A stretch of 64,000 nt of DNA, taken from assembly GCF_963678975.1 (NCBI RefSeq), contig NC_089280.1, positions 1,687,001-1,751,000 on the forward strand. Direction: 5' to 3'. The position numbers were made by a program, and so were the translations under genes. The notes beneath the pieces were generated by a model. The model saw only the letters and a list, made by a program, of their open reading frames with translations. It made no database searches and was not told the origin of the DNA. Source of the DNA: Dysidea avara (lineage: Eukaryota > Porifera > Demospongiae > Dictyoceratida > Dysideidae). The first letter of the stretch is position 1, and each line of letters starts with the position of its first letter. Positions 24,546 through 37,797 of this stretch are shown in pieces.

Positions 24546-25909
24546 CAGGGCAAATACAGTACAGTTATGCAGGGTAGTTATGTAAAGCATATTAAGAAAC
24601 TCAGACAGTACAATTGATCACATGCGTGACACTGTCAAACGCTAAAACTACCCAAACTATTCCTACCAGTTTGTTCCATGACTACAAATAAATTATATGA
24701 CAACTTACTGATAGTCTGATCACCGAGAACTGAAAGGTACTCAAGAAAAGCTCACCAAGCAAGATGACCAGGAAATACAATAAAACATTTAAGCACTGCC
24801 TATGCTTGTGTGTACAAAAAATGCAACACTCAGGGGTGACTCAAGGCCAGTACTCGAATTTGCCTCATGCTGTATTAGCTTCTCAACACACACCCTCATG
24901 CTGTATTTTCATACACACAAGCAGCAGTGCTTTAACTTTATACATAACATAAGCATGTCCAAATTTTCTCTGTGCCTGCCTCTGTATTGCTTACCAGGTA
25001 AAATCCTACTTTCATCTAGATTACTATCTGAGTTATTGAGTGATCTGGGGCAATGTTGCTGACCTCTGGTTTTAACCCTAGGCCTGATACATTGTATGAC
25101 AACATGTTTAATGTAGTTGACATGCTGTTTTAAGGTTATAATAATGGCAACCGAGTTACTGCCTCCATGATATGTTTTCAGGTGGAGTAAGAGTTCCAAT
25201 AATGACTTATAATCCATCAATGGGATTTCAGAATTTACCAGGACAAATGCTTGAGTGGCAAGGTGTGTAGTGTAGGTGTATCTGTACATGTTCACGTGTG
25301 TTATGTGTACTTGTATACCTTCAGGTGGCCCATCTCCACCAAGAGATACTCCTGTTCCATCTGTTACTACAAACGGTTTGACAGAAACTGTGATAGCTGG
25401 TGTTGTGTCTTCTATTGGGATATTATCAACAATAATCTTCCTTACATTCTACCTCTGCTATAGCAAGCACCCGTGAGTTAATTGATAATATGCTGTGGTC
25501 TTTACTACACTTAGTTTCACCTGTTGCATGGAGTGGGTTAGTTTCCACTTCCAATGGCAACTACTAGTGCAATAGCTAGCAACCAGGTGAATGGTGGATG
25601 CTCATTGGGTTCTGGAAGGCCATCCTTCCTTTTTAATACTGAGAGTCATTGAAGCTGGCTGTTTAACTGCTACTCGTTACTATTCATTATCACTATTGAA
25701 GATTGTTGAAAAGAATTTCGTACAGAATAATTTACTTAAAATAATTTTGTTCATATCCACTGATGACAAAAAAACATGTTGCATCAAATAATTTCTTAAC
25801 TACAGTATTCAGGCTTGTATAAATTCTATAATGTTTTAAAAGCATCTGCTGTAAGAGCTACTGATGGACACCCGATAGATACCTCGAGACCACTACTGGT
25901 CTAGCTGTA

Positions 25910-25985
25910 TTTATTATTACTATTAGAGCTTTACAGTGGAAGGTCTGACAGCAACATATGCTGCAGCCTTTGGATAACAAACAGG
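25910..25985 (-). repeat. SINE-like 3' tail fragment
   Basis: TTATTATTACTATTAGAGC is followed by GAAGGTCTGACAGCAACATA and GCTGCAGCC. This matches the 3' end of the SINE-like unit at 47921-48223 and of copies near 8165-8300 and 27740-27800. Confidence 0.5.
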
Positions 25986-28149
25986 AACTAGATACTTAAA
26001 CATTACAGCGTGGTGAAAACAAGGAATGGTGACATGCCCCTTGGTAGACGAGAGGCTTACTTGAGATAGTCTAATACAGCAGTCACCCTAATAGAACAGT
26101 CACACATGTATAGCTGTATGCTATAACAAAAAATTAAATGAACTAGTATGTTTAAATGAACAAGATTGAATGATGGTAATATTAGATACTCAATGGGAGA
26201 ATCCCTACTTTGGCATTGAAAATAATTATGTAGGGATTTTCTCACCGAGCTATGCTTTAATACCATTATTCATCTCTAGTTTCACTACTTTTTATCACTT
26301 GGTTCCATTTACTAGTTTGGGTTTGAATAGAGACCAGATAGGACATAGGATCTGTAAAGTGAAAATTGATGGTCTTGTTGGTGTTATGTTACGATCATTC
26401 GCATTTGTGTATTATTTGTGTACAGTAGATGTATTATGTTATGGTTGCACACAATCATTAGATACTACTAATATACATTTAGGGTTGTGAAGTGGAGCAG
26501 TTACTGGCTCAATTCACTAATTTTAGTGGCAGTGTTTGTTGGGTTTGTTGGTATCCTCCTACATGTTATTAAACTAGATGATGATATGTCTGAAATTGTC
26601 ACTACAACAATTTATAATGTAAGTTACTGTTTGTCATATCAGGAGCAAGCTATAACTCTGTGAAGGTTTGCTTATTATCTTTTCCCTGTGCAACTCCTCT
26701 ATATAGGCTAGAGTATGGAGCAATGAGCTGGAAAGTTTGAAGACTGTACAAGGTTTTCTTCAACAAGAAGTTATTGTACCGAGTGAGCACAACCAATACA
26801 ATAATATTGTACTTGCACTCTTATATATTACCTGTTTACAGAAATGTTTGTCAGACAAATATTTATTTCTGATGGTTGCAGCGATGGTAGCACCAATACT
26901 TCTAGTATTAATTGTTCAAGTTGCTACATTCCCATTGACACTTCATGCTGTTAGAACAGTTAATGAGGTTTGACAACGTTCAAAAAATTGAATATAAAGC
27001 ATCTATGTTTTAGGAGCATTTTCCTACTGAGAATATTTACTATGAGTGCAGAGGGACACATGCATTTGTATTTTTAACTATATCATATGCAGAGGATGGT
27101 ATACTAACTTTGTTGAGTATACTAGTAGCTAATGAGACTCAGAAACATATTCTGAAGCATGATAAGCTGTACAAATATCATGAGTCAGCTGTGATCAACC
27201 TGACTACAATACTAGCTGTCCTGTTGTCCTCTATTTGCCAAGCTGTTGTGATTATATTTCATTTGAATGAACAACAAGAAGGAGTATTATTGGTGATTAC
27301 AGTTCGTGATTGCCTGTGGATGTTTCCAATGATCTATTTGTTGTTTATTCCTAAGGTATGTGGTGTAGGTGCATGTACAAAGGAAGCTGTGTAAGTGATG
27401 ATTGTTGATGTACGTAGACACTTACAGTGTACTTACATTTTAGTGGAGATCACAGAGATAGAAAGCTATGACATATCACCTACACCTGGAGCTATACTAG
27501 TGCATATTTAATTCCTACTTCAGTCATACTGAGCTTGTAGTACAGCCTTGACTGAGGTAGGAATTAACCCTTAAATGTATACATGAAAATGACAAGGAGA
27601 AAACATCCTGACTGCCTGGCAGACTCCTGTAAGCATTCAAGAGTTAATCGGATGCTGCAGGTTTGGGATTACACAGGTCCAGTCATGGACTTTTTCTCCT
27701 TTCTCCAACTTTTCAAACACACTTTAAGTAACAACTTTAGGCTGTAGGACCAGGTGTCCTACAGACCTTCAGCACTTGTGCTGTAAAGCCTTAATAATTA
27801 AAAGAAACTTCCATAGTCTAGATTTTGTCTAAAAATTTACAATACGTTTTGCTATTTAGATATATGATTTCAAAACAGGCATATCTTGTGAAGTGTCCAT
27901 CCAATTTCTTAGAAATATTAATATTGCCAGTAGCAAGCTATCTAAACTTTTACCATACAACTAGGATATCACCTGCTACAAAATGCTAAATCATTTTATC
28001 CCTTTCACCTTTGTATTGTCACTGTGTTTGTTGCCCATTTAACATGTCACATGATATTTATATACAACTGTATCACTATCTCGCAATGAGTAACATGGTG
28101 TCAAGAGAAAGTTGATGAGACAAAGTATGGCCAAGTTATGGCCTTTTAT

Positions 28150-28790
28150 CCATCATTATCATAGTAGGGACCACAAAGGAGTGGGTGTGGCCCATGAAAA
28201 AACATCACCCAAAAACCTGCTTCACTTTTCCTCAACGACAGTATTAGTTAGGTAAACTAAGCCCAAGCAAGTCTTCAGATTGACCCAAACCGCTTTCAAC
28301 AAGTTGCTACGGAAATTTAAAATATATATTTTTTTAAGTGGAATTTTCTATGGACTGACTGACTGACTGATGCCTTCAGACAAGTGTAACTCGATAATGG
28401 CTAAGGCTACAGGCTTGATTTTTTCAATGTTCAATGTTGCTTCAGCCCTAGAGGTGCCTTTTGGCATACCGCAGTACATACAATGCATTCTTCATGGACT
28501 TACCAGTGTCCTCCTTTGTGTCCCATTCATCTTTGCTGACAGTGAAAAGTGTCGATTTGCACATGATGGCTTCCCTTTGTAACGGAATTTGTCCATATTT
28601 TTCATAGTGGCTACTTTGATTGCAGAAATGCTTTTCGAATAGTTCTTGATTCGTACTACGGGTTGAATATAGCTGACAATGAAGCATAATGGATACTTCA
28701 CTTTTCAGACAATAATTGATATAGCTGGGGCATGCAGCGCCATTTTTTTCGTGGTATGCATGGGTTCACTGGTCATAATAATTATTTGCA
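28150..28790 (+). repeat. Dispersed repeat D with 70-codon ORF
   Basis: Located in the last intron of copy A. It contains TGACTGACTGACTGATGCC and an open frame 28370-28582 (start MPSDKCNSIMAKATG, later PFGIPQYIQCILHG). A second copy in intron 8 of copy B (56380-57140) keeps the same frame (56585-56803) with several substitutions. No known domain is recognised. Confidence 0.6.
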
Positions 28791-29283
28791 AAAATAAGTT
28801 AACAAACAAGTACACAAAAAAAATGGATTTTTTTGTCTACTTGTGTAAATAGCACTGGCATAATTTAAAGCAAAATAGGTCACTAAAAGCAGAAAAGCAC
28901 AATGCTAGTGTAATAAAAGGATGACAAGGATGCTTCTTTTGCACTTACAAGTTACAGTGTGTGTGTGGGTTGGAAGGATGTTGGGACCATTTAAACCAAA
29001 TTTAACTGTCAGCTAGTAAAAGTGTGTTTGTAGTTTTTTAGACAGCTTACACAGTTTTTGTGCTATGAGAGTTTGCTGTAAAAGGCATGTGCAAAATTCA
29101 GTTTACTGGACAATGCATTTTCAGTGCTTGAGATTTTAAAACAGCTACTGCATGGTTTAAGGGCTAAAATAATGTCCACCAGCAGGTGTTTCATTGCTAT
29201 GATATATACTCTAATGTAAATTTCATAATACTTGTGTATTTTCCATATTGCATTCACTCAGTGCTTTAACTAATATGTAATGT

Positions 29284-29613
29284 CAGTGGCGGATACAGAG
29301 GGGGTTGCAATTGTTTCAGCTGAAACCCCCTCTGAAAATAGTATGCACCCTAAATTTATTTATGATTTGTGTGGGTGACAATTCGTGATCGTGTGGGTGA
29401 TAACATCGCCAAGAGTTATACATAGTGTATTATATTAGGACTTTTTCTACTGGCCAAAACTTTATTTCGTCGTTCAACAGCAGGTAATTTCCTTTCTCTT
29501 TTTTTTGGCTTTGACTTAAACCTCTGAGGCTGAAGTTGCAATTCCAGAGTGGAACTGGATCCACCCCTTCACTGTTATTGCTCAACCTGAAACCCCCTCT
29601 GAATCCACCACTG
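29284..29613. mobile_element. CAGTGGCGGA MITE in the last intron of copy A
   Basis: The ends CAGTGGCGGATACAG and CTGAATCCACCACTG are flanked by the perfect 5-bp duplication AATGT. The homologous intron of copy C (2656-2660) is empty with a single AATGT, which confirms the boundaries. Confidence 0.9.
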
Positions 29614-30574
29614 AATGTTACAAATTAATGATATCACATGTTTTTCATACTAGCTTATTTTTAAGGCCGCACACTTTTTCACAGCTGGGTTTTTTTTGGG
29701 GTGGATAGTATTTACTGATAAAGTTATGGTTGACTGAAGGCATCAGTTAGGCAGCACAAAATTCAATTCTAAAAGTCAAACTAACTTATCAGAAGCATTT
29801 TGATCACTCTGGATGCAGGTTTGGGCTTGCTTATACACTTAACCAATACTGCCTGGGCTGGTTTTCGAGTGATAAGTTTGGGAGACAATCACATGATCCC
29901 TATTACACAGTGTATAGTACCCTAATTTATGATTCCTTTTGCTTGCAGTTTTATAGGGTGTATCGTGGATCATACACTAAGGATTTTACCTTACCTCATC
30001 AAATTTCTGCTGTTGGCTACTTGATTACCAGTGCTAGATTATCCTTCTCTTCAGTGTTAGAAAGACGGAATTCCAATGCTAGCATTTTGTCACCATTAGA
30101 AAGAAGACCTTCATTTCAAACCAGAAGAAGATCATCTGATAGTAGTATATTGTCTGATACAGGATCAACAGCCAGGCCATCATCATCTAGCAATACTTGC
30201 AAAGAGGGAGGTGATGTTCTCACCAATACATGAACACAACGAAGACGAACTGTCTGTATCAGAAGTACTTGAAAGCCACAGTAATTATGTTACAGAGGAT
30301 ACAAATTCGAGTGCCACAGCATTTGTGCAATTTACAGAAGAGCCTAAAACAGTGACAAGGTTATTATACAAAAGTACTGATGTTTAGTGTACCTCCCCTA
30401 ATTATTTGTACAGTAACATAACTCTGTGTGTGTACATGTATATTTTAAAAAATTATTATGTTGGTATGTTTATTATTGTAAGTGTACAATAGCAGCATAA
30501 TAATTATATGTAGAGCATGTCAACCCACTGACTATACCAAAAGTCTCATAAAAAGTAGTAGTATCTACATATAC

Positions 30575-31448
30575 TACTACTATGTAGTGCTACTCATCAG
30601 GATGTTCTGGCTTTGCATTATGGTTGGCCTCCTCTCTGTACTCCAACTCTTTGTGCTTGTGGGGTTTCATTCTCTGTGGATCATGTGCTCTCTTGTCTGA
30701 AGGGGGGGACTACCTTCCCTTTACCACAATGAGACAAGGGACCTCACTGCTACCCTTTTGACAGAGGTGTGCTCCCAGGTGTGTACTGAACCAGAACTGC
30801 AGCCTGTCCACAATCCTGATGAGTTCCATCTTTCCACTTCAAATACTGTACTCAAGAAGGGGCTTGCTTGGACATTGCCATGAATGGTTTTTGGGGTAGT
30901 CGTTCTGAGAGATGTTTTATTGATGTTCATGTTTTTAATCCGCTTGCCCCATATAATAGTTCTTCATTGCTTTCTCCTACCTTTAAGAAGCATGAGAATA
31001 TCAAGCGTCAAGCTTATGGTCAGAGAATTCGTGAGGTTGAGCATGCTTTTTTTACACCTATCGTCATGTTGGCAACAGGGGGGTTGGCCACAGTTTTCTA
31101 CAAGTGTCTGGCTTCCCTTCTATCGGCTAAGTGAGGTGATGAATACTCCGTAGTCCTGAGTTGGCTTTGGTGTTGTCTTGGTTTTCTCTGCTCTGTTCAG
31201 CTACTCAATGCATTCGAGGTGCACATTCATCCATTGGTGCTTACACTAGGGCTCCACCACCAATGGATTTAGTGCAAGTGGAGTCCCACTTGTCAGAGTA
31301 ACATGCTGGCTGCATTACTCTGTTTTTCTATTGTCTTTTACAGTTGTCCAGCATGTGCCTTTCTTTGTGCTGGGGTGGTATAGGCAAGGGCAGTCCATCA
31401 AACCAGGGTTTTAAAAAAAAATTAATAAAAATAAAATTTTAAAGAAGG
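30575..31448 (+). mobile_element. Retroelement 3' fragment with Cys-rich C-terminal domain
   Basis: A broken reading gives LCACGVSFSVDHVLSCLKGG, then HNETRDLTATLLTEV, then LDIAMNGFWGSRS with FIDVHVFNP, ending YKCLASLLSAK. This Cys/His motif followed by a D...FDVxVF segment is the C-terminal region of a common invertebrate RT-containing element. It is flanked by the 12-bp duplication ATCTACATATAC (30563-30574, 31449-31460) and ends A-rich. The copy C flank lacks it. It is 5'-truncated and frameshifted. Confidence 0.75.
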
Positions 31449-32723
31449 ATCTACATATACCAGTCATTGCTTGGGTTTTGTACATTGTAAATTATTGCTA
31501 TACACACTGCAGTCTTTTCTCAAATACTAATGATATCACTGCATATGTGTAGGTTTCAGTGAGCATAACGTGTAATGTCAGCAAACAACACAAATGTGTT
31601 ATTCGAATGTGCAATGCATGGAAAAACGTGTTGATACAAACACTGTTTAGCTGATGTCTGCTACTAATTGTTTTATAAAAATAATGATTAATACACTATG
31701 TATGGAACTGACAGACCACTAATATCTCACTGTTGAGTGTGTAATCGGAGAATTTTCTTTCTGACCAGTATTTGGCATGCATAGGCATAACCCTGGGGTC
31801 AGAATCTTCACATTATTTTGTGCAACCTGTTGAATGCAAACACTGTACATGTATGCTTAAATAAATATCTCTTTGCAGTTAATTTTAATAATATTTATTT
31901 ACTATAAGTTCAAATTTTAGACTTGTAAAATGTGTCGTGTATAGAGTTTGTCAGTTCCAGTTGTATATTAGCTATATTGAAATTCAATAAGTGATGCATA
32001 TTTCAATCATCACAAAATATCACCTAATTGACTGCACACACACACACTTCTAGAGTTTTGGTACTTTTAACTAACAGACTGACTAAATCACCAACTGAAT
32101 AATGCTTCAGACCAAGTGCAGCAAGGGAAGTTGAAGAACCTGGTAAAACACATGTACAGTTAGTCTAGCTAGTTTCTGGCGTTTATACATGGGGGACCAT
32201 TGAAGGAGGGAATAGATGTGTATGTCTTTTATACAATGAGGTAGCACTACTCCGGGTGATGGGTGGAATATAGGGTGCATAGACAGTGGAAATGAGGAAG
32301 CCATGGTCCTCCACTCATGTCAATGAGACTGGAGACTGTAAGAGAACAGTGAACTACTCTAATAGAACATCCTGATTCACAGCTGGTGCAGGGACGAGCA
32401 ACTCACAGAATAAAATGAAAGGTGACCAGGATGACATCCCAACAAATTGAACCGATAAAGTGTTCAAATGGTCATTATACCTTTTTTAAAATTCATCAGC
32501 TGCTAGCAGTTTCTTTAATTTTATAGCAGATAAAGGAGGACGAGCCGTTAAAAAAAAAAAACAATAACTGCACATGTAAACTAGCCTTGGGAAAAAAAAC
32601 TGAAAATCAAAAGTTTGTGCCTGTATAATAAGGGAGCCTCTCTGGATGCTGCTATAATACTGAGGCAGCAAACATCAGGGCAGTCAAGTATGGCCCGTGT
32701 GGCATTCTCAGGAAATGGTTGGG
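31449..32723. other. 3' flank of copy A
   Basis: Homologous to the copy C flank (about 3790-4620 and 6536-6980). A candidate AATAAA lies near 31860. One CTCTAATAGAG half-box lies at 32342-32370. No gene is recognised. Confidence 0.5.
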
Positions 32724-33021
32724 CAGGGGCGGATCCAGAGTTTGGAAAGAGGGGGGGGGGGGGGCACCTTGCTGAAAAACAGTTGAAGACCCAAAAAGGT
32801 CACAACAATAATAGCTAGTGATCCTTTACCAAATATATCACGTCTGTTATGTAAAATAAAATCCTATTTATAGCTTCATAGGTAAGCTACACTGCCTCAT
32901 GAACATTGTGACTGCTTTATTAGAGTAACTAACTGCTCTATTAGAGTATCTCGATCTTGTATGATTTCTTGAAGGGGGGGGGGGCATTTGCCCCAAATGC
33001 CCCATCCTGGATCCGCCATTG
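32724..33021. mobile_element. CAGGGGCGGATCC MITE
   Basis: The ends CAGGGGCGGATCCAG and CTGGATCCGCCATTG bound a short non-coding unit with long G and C runs and a doubled CTCTAATAGAG box (32908-32957). The target duplication is unclear (TTGGG/TTTGG). Confidence 0.7.
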
Positions 33022-33190
33022 TTTGGGGGTGATACATAGATGTTCACTGGTAATAGGGCATGAAACTCTCAGGCTATTATTAGTATTAACAATAATATCT
33101 CTCACTGATAAGTCAGTGAGCATTGACATGACCAGCTTTTGTGATCTTGTAGGTATAGCTACACGCTTAGTGCTCAAACGTTGTATTAGA

Positions 33191-34691
33191 TAGGGTCCGC
33201 AATCCGAAAAATCAACTTTCACAAATCAATCCCCCTACCATTGTGGGATGTTCATTGTAGTATCCCATTGCTAGATCCACCATGAAACCGGAGGCACGAT
33301 TGTTGTCTTCACAGAACTATCGATTTTAGTATTTCGTGAGATGCAAAAATTATTTTTAAAATTTCGTGCTCTACACAAAGAACAGGATAGAACTTGCTGC
33401 TTAGCTAGGTATTATCTAGAGTTAATGTAGTTAAAAAGTACGCACAGTAATAAGCAAACGATTCACTGGGTTACCAGCACAGGGTCGCTTTCTCTCAAAA
33501 AGCAGAAAACAAAACACGAATTTTCAAATTCAAAGTGCCCTACCAGCCAAGACAAGAAAAGCCAACTCTTCCTCATAGTGATGTGATAAGGTTGAAGGCA
33601 TAGTCTATCTATGCTGTTAGTTTGGAAAGGATCTGAGACTTCTCACCATCTGGGTGAAGAAGGTCAAAATTTTCGTGCGTCATTTCAAGGGATTCTCTCA
33701 ATGGTACCAAAGTACTTTCCAGTGCTTCTGATACCACACTGGTCACTTAATTTTGTTCAGAATGATGATAAAAGATGGTTCAAAACGTTTGGTAGTAGTA
33801 GTAGTTGGTATTTCTATGATTTCATATGATGCAGTATACCAGCAGCTCACCAGGAGCTCCACCCAGCTCGAATCAAAAATGAAAGATTTTGTGCATTTTT
33901 CGGTTTGTTTTGGGATGTTTTGCAGCATAATGGTGATGTAGGGTGATCTAGTGAAGATTCGAAGCTGCTGTGGAGCGTGAGACTGTGAGAGGTGAAGTCA
34001 AATTTGGACGATTTTGCTGCCTCCCTTGATGCATAGCTTAGAGCGAGGCGTGGAAGCTGTGGATGAAACAATGATTGACAACCGCTATATATTACCAAAC
34101 GTTCAGGGACATCTTTTGCCATAGTTTTAGTCTATAATTGATGATTGTTGTGGCTGCAGAAGCGCTGGAAATGGCTAGAAAGCACGACACAATTCTTTGA
34201 AGCTGCAGAAAATTTTGACGGTCGTCACCCAGATGGTGAGAAGTCTCAGATCTTTTCCAAACTAACAGCATAGACAGACTATGCACCCAACCGTATCGAA
34301 ACTCTATGAGGAATAGTTGGCTTCTCTTGCCCTGGATGGTAGGGCAGTTTGAATTCGAAACTTTGTATTTCTTTGTCTGTTTTTTCAAAGAAATCAACCC
34401 TGTGCCGGGCACCCAGCAAATCATTTACTTATTTCTGTGCGTACTTTTCAACTACAACAACTCTGGATACGATTTGGCTAAGTAGCAAGTTTCATCCGGT
34501 CCTTTGTGTGGAGCACGAAATTTTAAAAATAAATCTTGCATCTTGTGAGATACTGAAAATGGTATTTCTGTGAAGACAACAATCGTGCCTCCGGTTTCAT
34601 AGTGGATCAAGCAATGGGATACTACAATGAACATCCCACAATGGTAGGGGGATTGATTTGTAGAAGTTGATTTTTCGGATTGCGGACCCTA
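33191..34691. mobile_element. Foldback element F2 (TAGGGTCCGCAA ends)
   Basis: Inverted arms of about 0.55 kb begin TAGGGTCCGCAATCCGAAAA. It is flanked by the perfect 7-bp duplication TATTAGA (33184-33190, 34692-34698). The unoccupied site with a single TATTAGA is at 7707-7713. The loop lies around 33740-34130. No recognised protein is present. CCATCTGG at 33646 lies 455 bp from the end, similar to F1 and F3. Confidence 0.85.
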
Positions 34692-35123
34692 TATTAGAGT
34701 CCAACAAACAATTTGAAAATTATAGCTACAGACCCAGTGGTCTGCAGCTGTATAGCAGCTGGGGGCTTGGCTGGCTGGTTGCCGTGGAATCCGGCAACAT
34801 ATTATAAGCTACTTGAGTTAAGCTATAATACATGGTTAAAGTTATAGGGTTAACTACAGACTCGCATAGGTAGGGTCCGCAACGTGAAATTTCGACCTCC
34901 GAAGATCAACTACCAAACCACCCACAAATGCTAGGCTAGGTATCACTTAGAAAATGCCACATTGGCGTTATATTTCATTAACATCTTGTCGTGCAAATCG
35001 GCGAATATGCTTACAAATTACGAGATTTTTTGCTATATCTTCAAGGAAATGTCTTTTAAAGCCACAATACGCACTCTCAACCTTTCTTATTAACTGTACT
35101 CTAAACTAAACCATCAGTGGCTG

Positions 35124-35272
35124 TGTTCTATACCATATGCGTATTTTGTACCGTACGCGTATGGTATGTACCATACGCGTATGGTACATACCATACGCGT
35201 ACGGTACGATTTTCCGTACCATACGCGTACGGTATAGACATACGCGTATGGTACGTACCATATGCGTATTAT
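35124..35272. repeat. Palindromic ACGCGT array at the left end of X1
   Basis: Five units of the type GTACCATACGCGTATGGTAC, each a palindrome, are separated by a few bases. Equivalent arrays lie at 40786-40887, 41031-41075, 42629-42660 and 45377-45505. They could be transposase-binding subterminal repeats. Confidence 0.8.
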
Positions 35273-37797
35273 GCTTTTTCTCAGTATCTTCTAGCTTTGC
35301 CATCACCTAGCTACAATGGGCTGTCTTTACAAGTATTTCTAGCTGAGCAAACTTAGAACACAACACAATAATCTGCTTACTACTGAGCTGTAACTATAAA
35401 TTTATTCATCAGCACTGACACACATGCATTTTATCCTAGCTTGCCATGCCCATGCAATACCCACTATAGTCCTATACTAATGTACCTAAATCTTATGTAC
35501 ATGATCTCACTCTGTCTGCAGAACTTTACATAAATGGTACTGTGCATGTATACTACTTTATACATTAGCTATCAGAAGCATGCAGATGGTCTTATATAAT
35601 ATACTCAATTATAAGTGTGGATAACTGACAATTTACAACAGAATTGGGTAAATAAGTAAGGAGAGCAATTACAACATGCATGGTAGGTAGCTAGTAAGTT
35701 CTAACTGAATTATACATAATTATACTGCTTGTGCAAAGCTAATAACTAGAAAAATGAACTTCGTAAGTGTCATCAGTTGTGCAACATGGCTCCTCACTGT
35801 ATTTGCATTTTTATATACTATGTATACACTCTTCTTCTTTTGAGGATCCAATTTCTTGTTTACTTACTTTTCTTGTTTATACATACTGTAAATAGTTTAT
35901 TCATCACACTGGACCTACAGCACAAATTAATGTGGATGTACGTTGTTAACTTTAAAGAGTACATTCAGATAAGAGTAGCTAAACACATTGTCTTCCCATC
36001 CACAAGCATGACAGTAAGTAGCGAGTAGCTATACAATGCACTTAACAATAATAAAACAATGCTACTTAATATACATTCATTACTGAACTATACTTTAGAA
36101 CTCATAAACTCACCATAAAATCTCTGCCATGTTATGTTTTCCTACTTCATCTCAGCAGGCAATGCACATGCCTCATTCAATAGCAAAGATTCAGCGAACA
36201 GAACTACAGTTTAAAAAAATTTATTGCACAATTAATTACTATGCACATCAGTCTTATAGTATAGCATATCTAATATTGCTATAAGCTACAGCCATGCAGA
36301 TTTACAAACTAAAAACATTACTTTCTCTACAGTTATATCTCTTTGCTACCTCCCTCAATGTTATTGTATCAGCATTCTCCAGGTCTTCCTCTGTTTGAGC
36401 AATCATTATACATTATAGCTCATCTGATTAAAATTGTCTGCTCAACTGTGACACACCTTTAGTGCCACCAGGCATAAATATCCATTTTTAAGTGGAAGCT
36501 AGTGTACTAACAAATTAAAGGTAAACAATAGATTATATGTAGCAACAATAGAATAAAATATTTAATAAAATAATATATATATATACCTGAAAAAATTGGC
36601 TCCATTTGCCAATGGATGCAAATTATTAAATATGGTTGCTAACCAATCAGAATGTAGTATATGGATAATTATATCAAAATTGTATGTTTATATTTAGCTA
36701 CAATGCTACCTCTACTGGCTTAGCATTTATATCACTATGCATTCCAGTTATATTCATTGAAAAGTCGTGAATATCAATATGCTGGCACAATTCTACAGCC
36801 TAAAAGAAATCAATGTCTTTTGCCCTAAATAATGCTTTAGAAGATCAAACTTCAATTTCAGTTTCTGAGTAAGACAAGGAGCATACTGCTCTTGTTTTAT
36901 GTTGAAGGGATAATTGGGCACCTTTAAACCCAAACACATTTTTACAAAGTTCATATATACAAGTATAGAGAAACGCCTAGTAGAGTTTTGGGTAATATCA
37001 CTCTATATAGCTTTTAATTATTGTACTAATCTTTGACTATCTTCAGGAGTATTTGTAAACACATAAATATTATGTGTGGGTATTGTTCTAATAGGGAAGT
37101 GTAGGCAGACCATTTATAGGCAAAACAGACTACTGTATATAATATTATTAATCAATAACTGAAAGTACACAATAACAACTAACTCTTACAACTACAGTAC
37201 ACAATATTAATGTTACAGGTATGCATAAATTACATTATATTACATCATGTCACATCATTACATTACATCATTAACTCTATTATAGATATGAAGGAGGATT
37301 AGCATTTGTAATAATGCATGGCCTAGTTTTTGAATTTTCACAATGGATCATGAATCCAATAAGAGGATTCATGATCCATTCATGATCCATTGCAGCTAGG
37401 TGTTATCATGTTTTTCGTAAAGCTTCCAACCCAGATGATTGACCTTTATTAGTTTTGGCAATGAAGAATTTCATCAGATCCTACCAGATCAGCAGGACTT
37501 AACACAATTCAAGACTGGATCTGCCAACAGTGTGATGAATTCATGATTGTTTTTATCATATATTGTCCTAAATCAAGATGTCAGTTTCATCACTTATACA
37601 TAGTCATACGAGATATCATGTTATTCTTTTATTTTAAGGAATGCTTTATTTTAAATAGGTTTGCATCATGCAGTAAAGTAAATTATATCTTAATCGCAGT
37701 AAAGCTAAATTGATCTTAGCTCTACAGAATAGAATAGCTATTATCAGATCAACTTACCCTGCCATTCACTAGAATTGACACATATAAATTCAGCTTT

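Larger units (their letters stand above)
17842..30387 (+). pseudogene. GABA-B-type class C GPCR pseudogene (copy A)
   Basis: All 15 exons of the receptor can be traced against copy B: 17842-18446 (interrupted), 19960-20103, 21355-21528, 21644-21748, 21803-21877, 22124-22315, 22369-23291 (interrupted), 23347-23413, 25182-25262, 25325-25472, 26483-26618, 26707-26782, 26842-26967, 27014-27355 and 29949-30387. Lesions are a MITE in exon 1 (18027-18389), a MITE in exon 7 (22414-23094), loss of about 32 nt in exon 12 that removes the core of TM3 and shifts frame, TGG to TGA just after it, and a 1-nt insertion near 30200 that ends the tail at 30233. The TM3 cysteine (TICN in copy B) is TIYN here. 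Splice sites are otherwise preserved. A functional product is very unlikely. Confidence 0.9.

Noticed and set aside
24909-25295. 128-codon minus-strand reading in copy A
   Set aside because: It is antisense to receptor exon 9 (25182-25262) and intron, with no recognisable motif.
33847-34424. 90- and 110-codon minus-strand frames in F2
   Set aside because: They lie in the loop and arm of a foldback element, show no domain and are not shared with F1 or F3.
35124-35272. ACGCGT palindromes as a CRISPR or replication-origin array
   Set aside because: Spacing is irregular, spacers are absent, and the units sit at both ends of a mobile element with target duplications.
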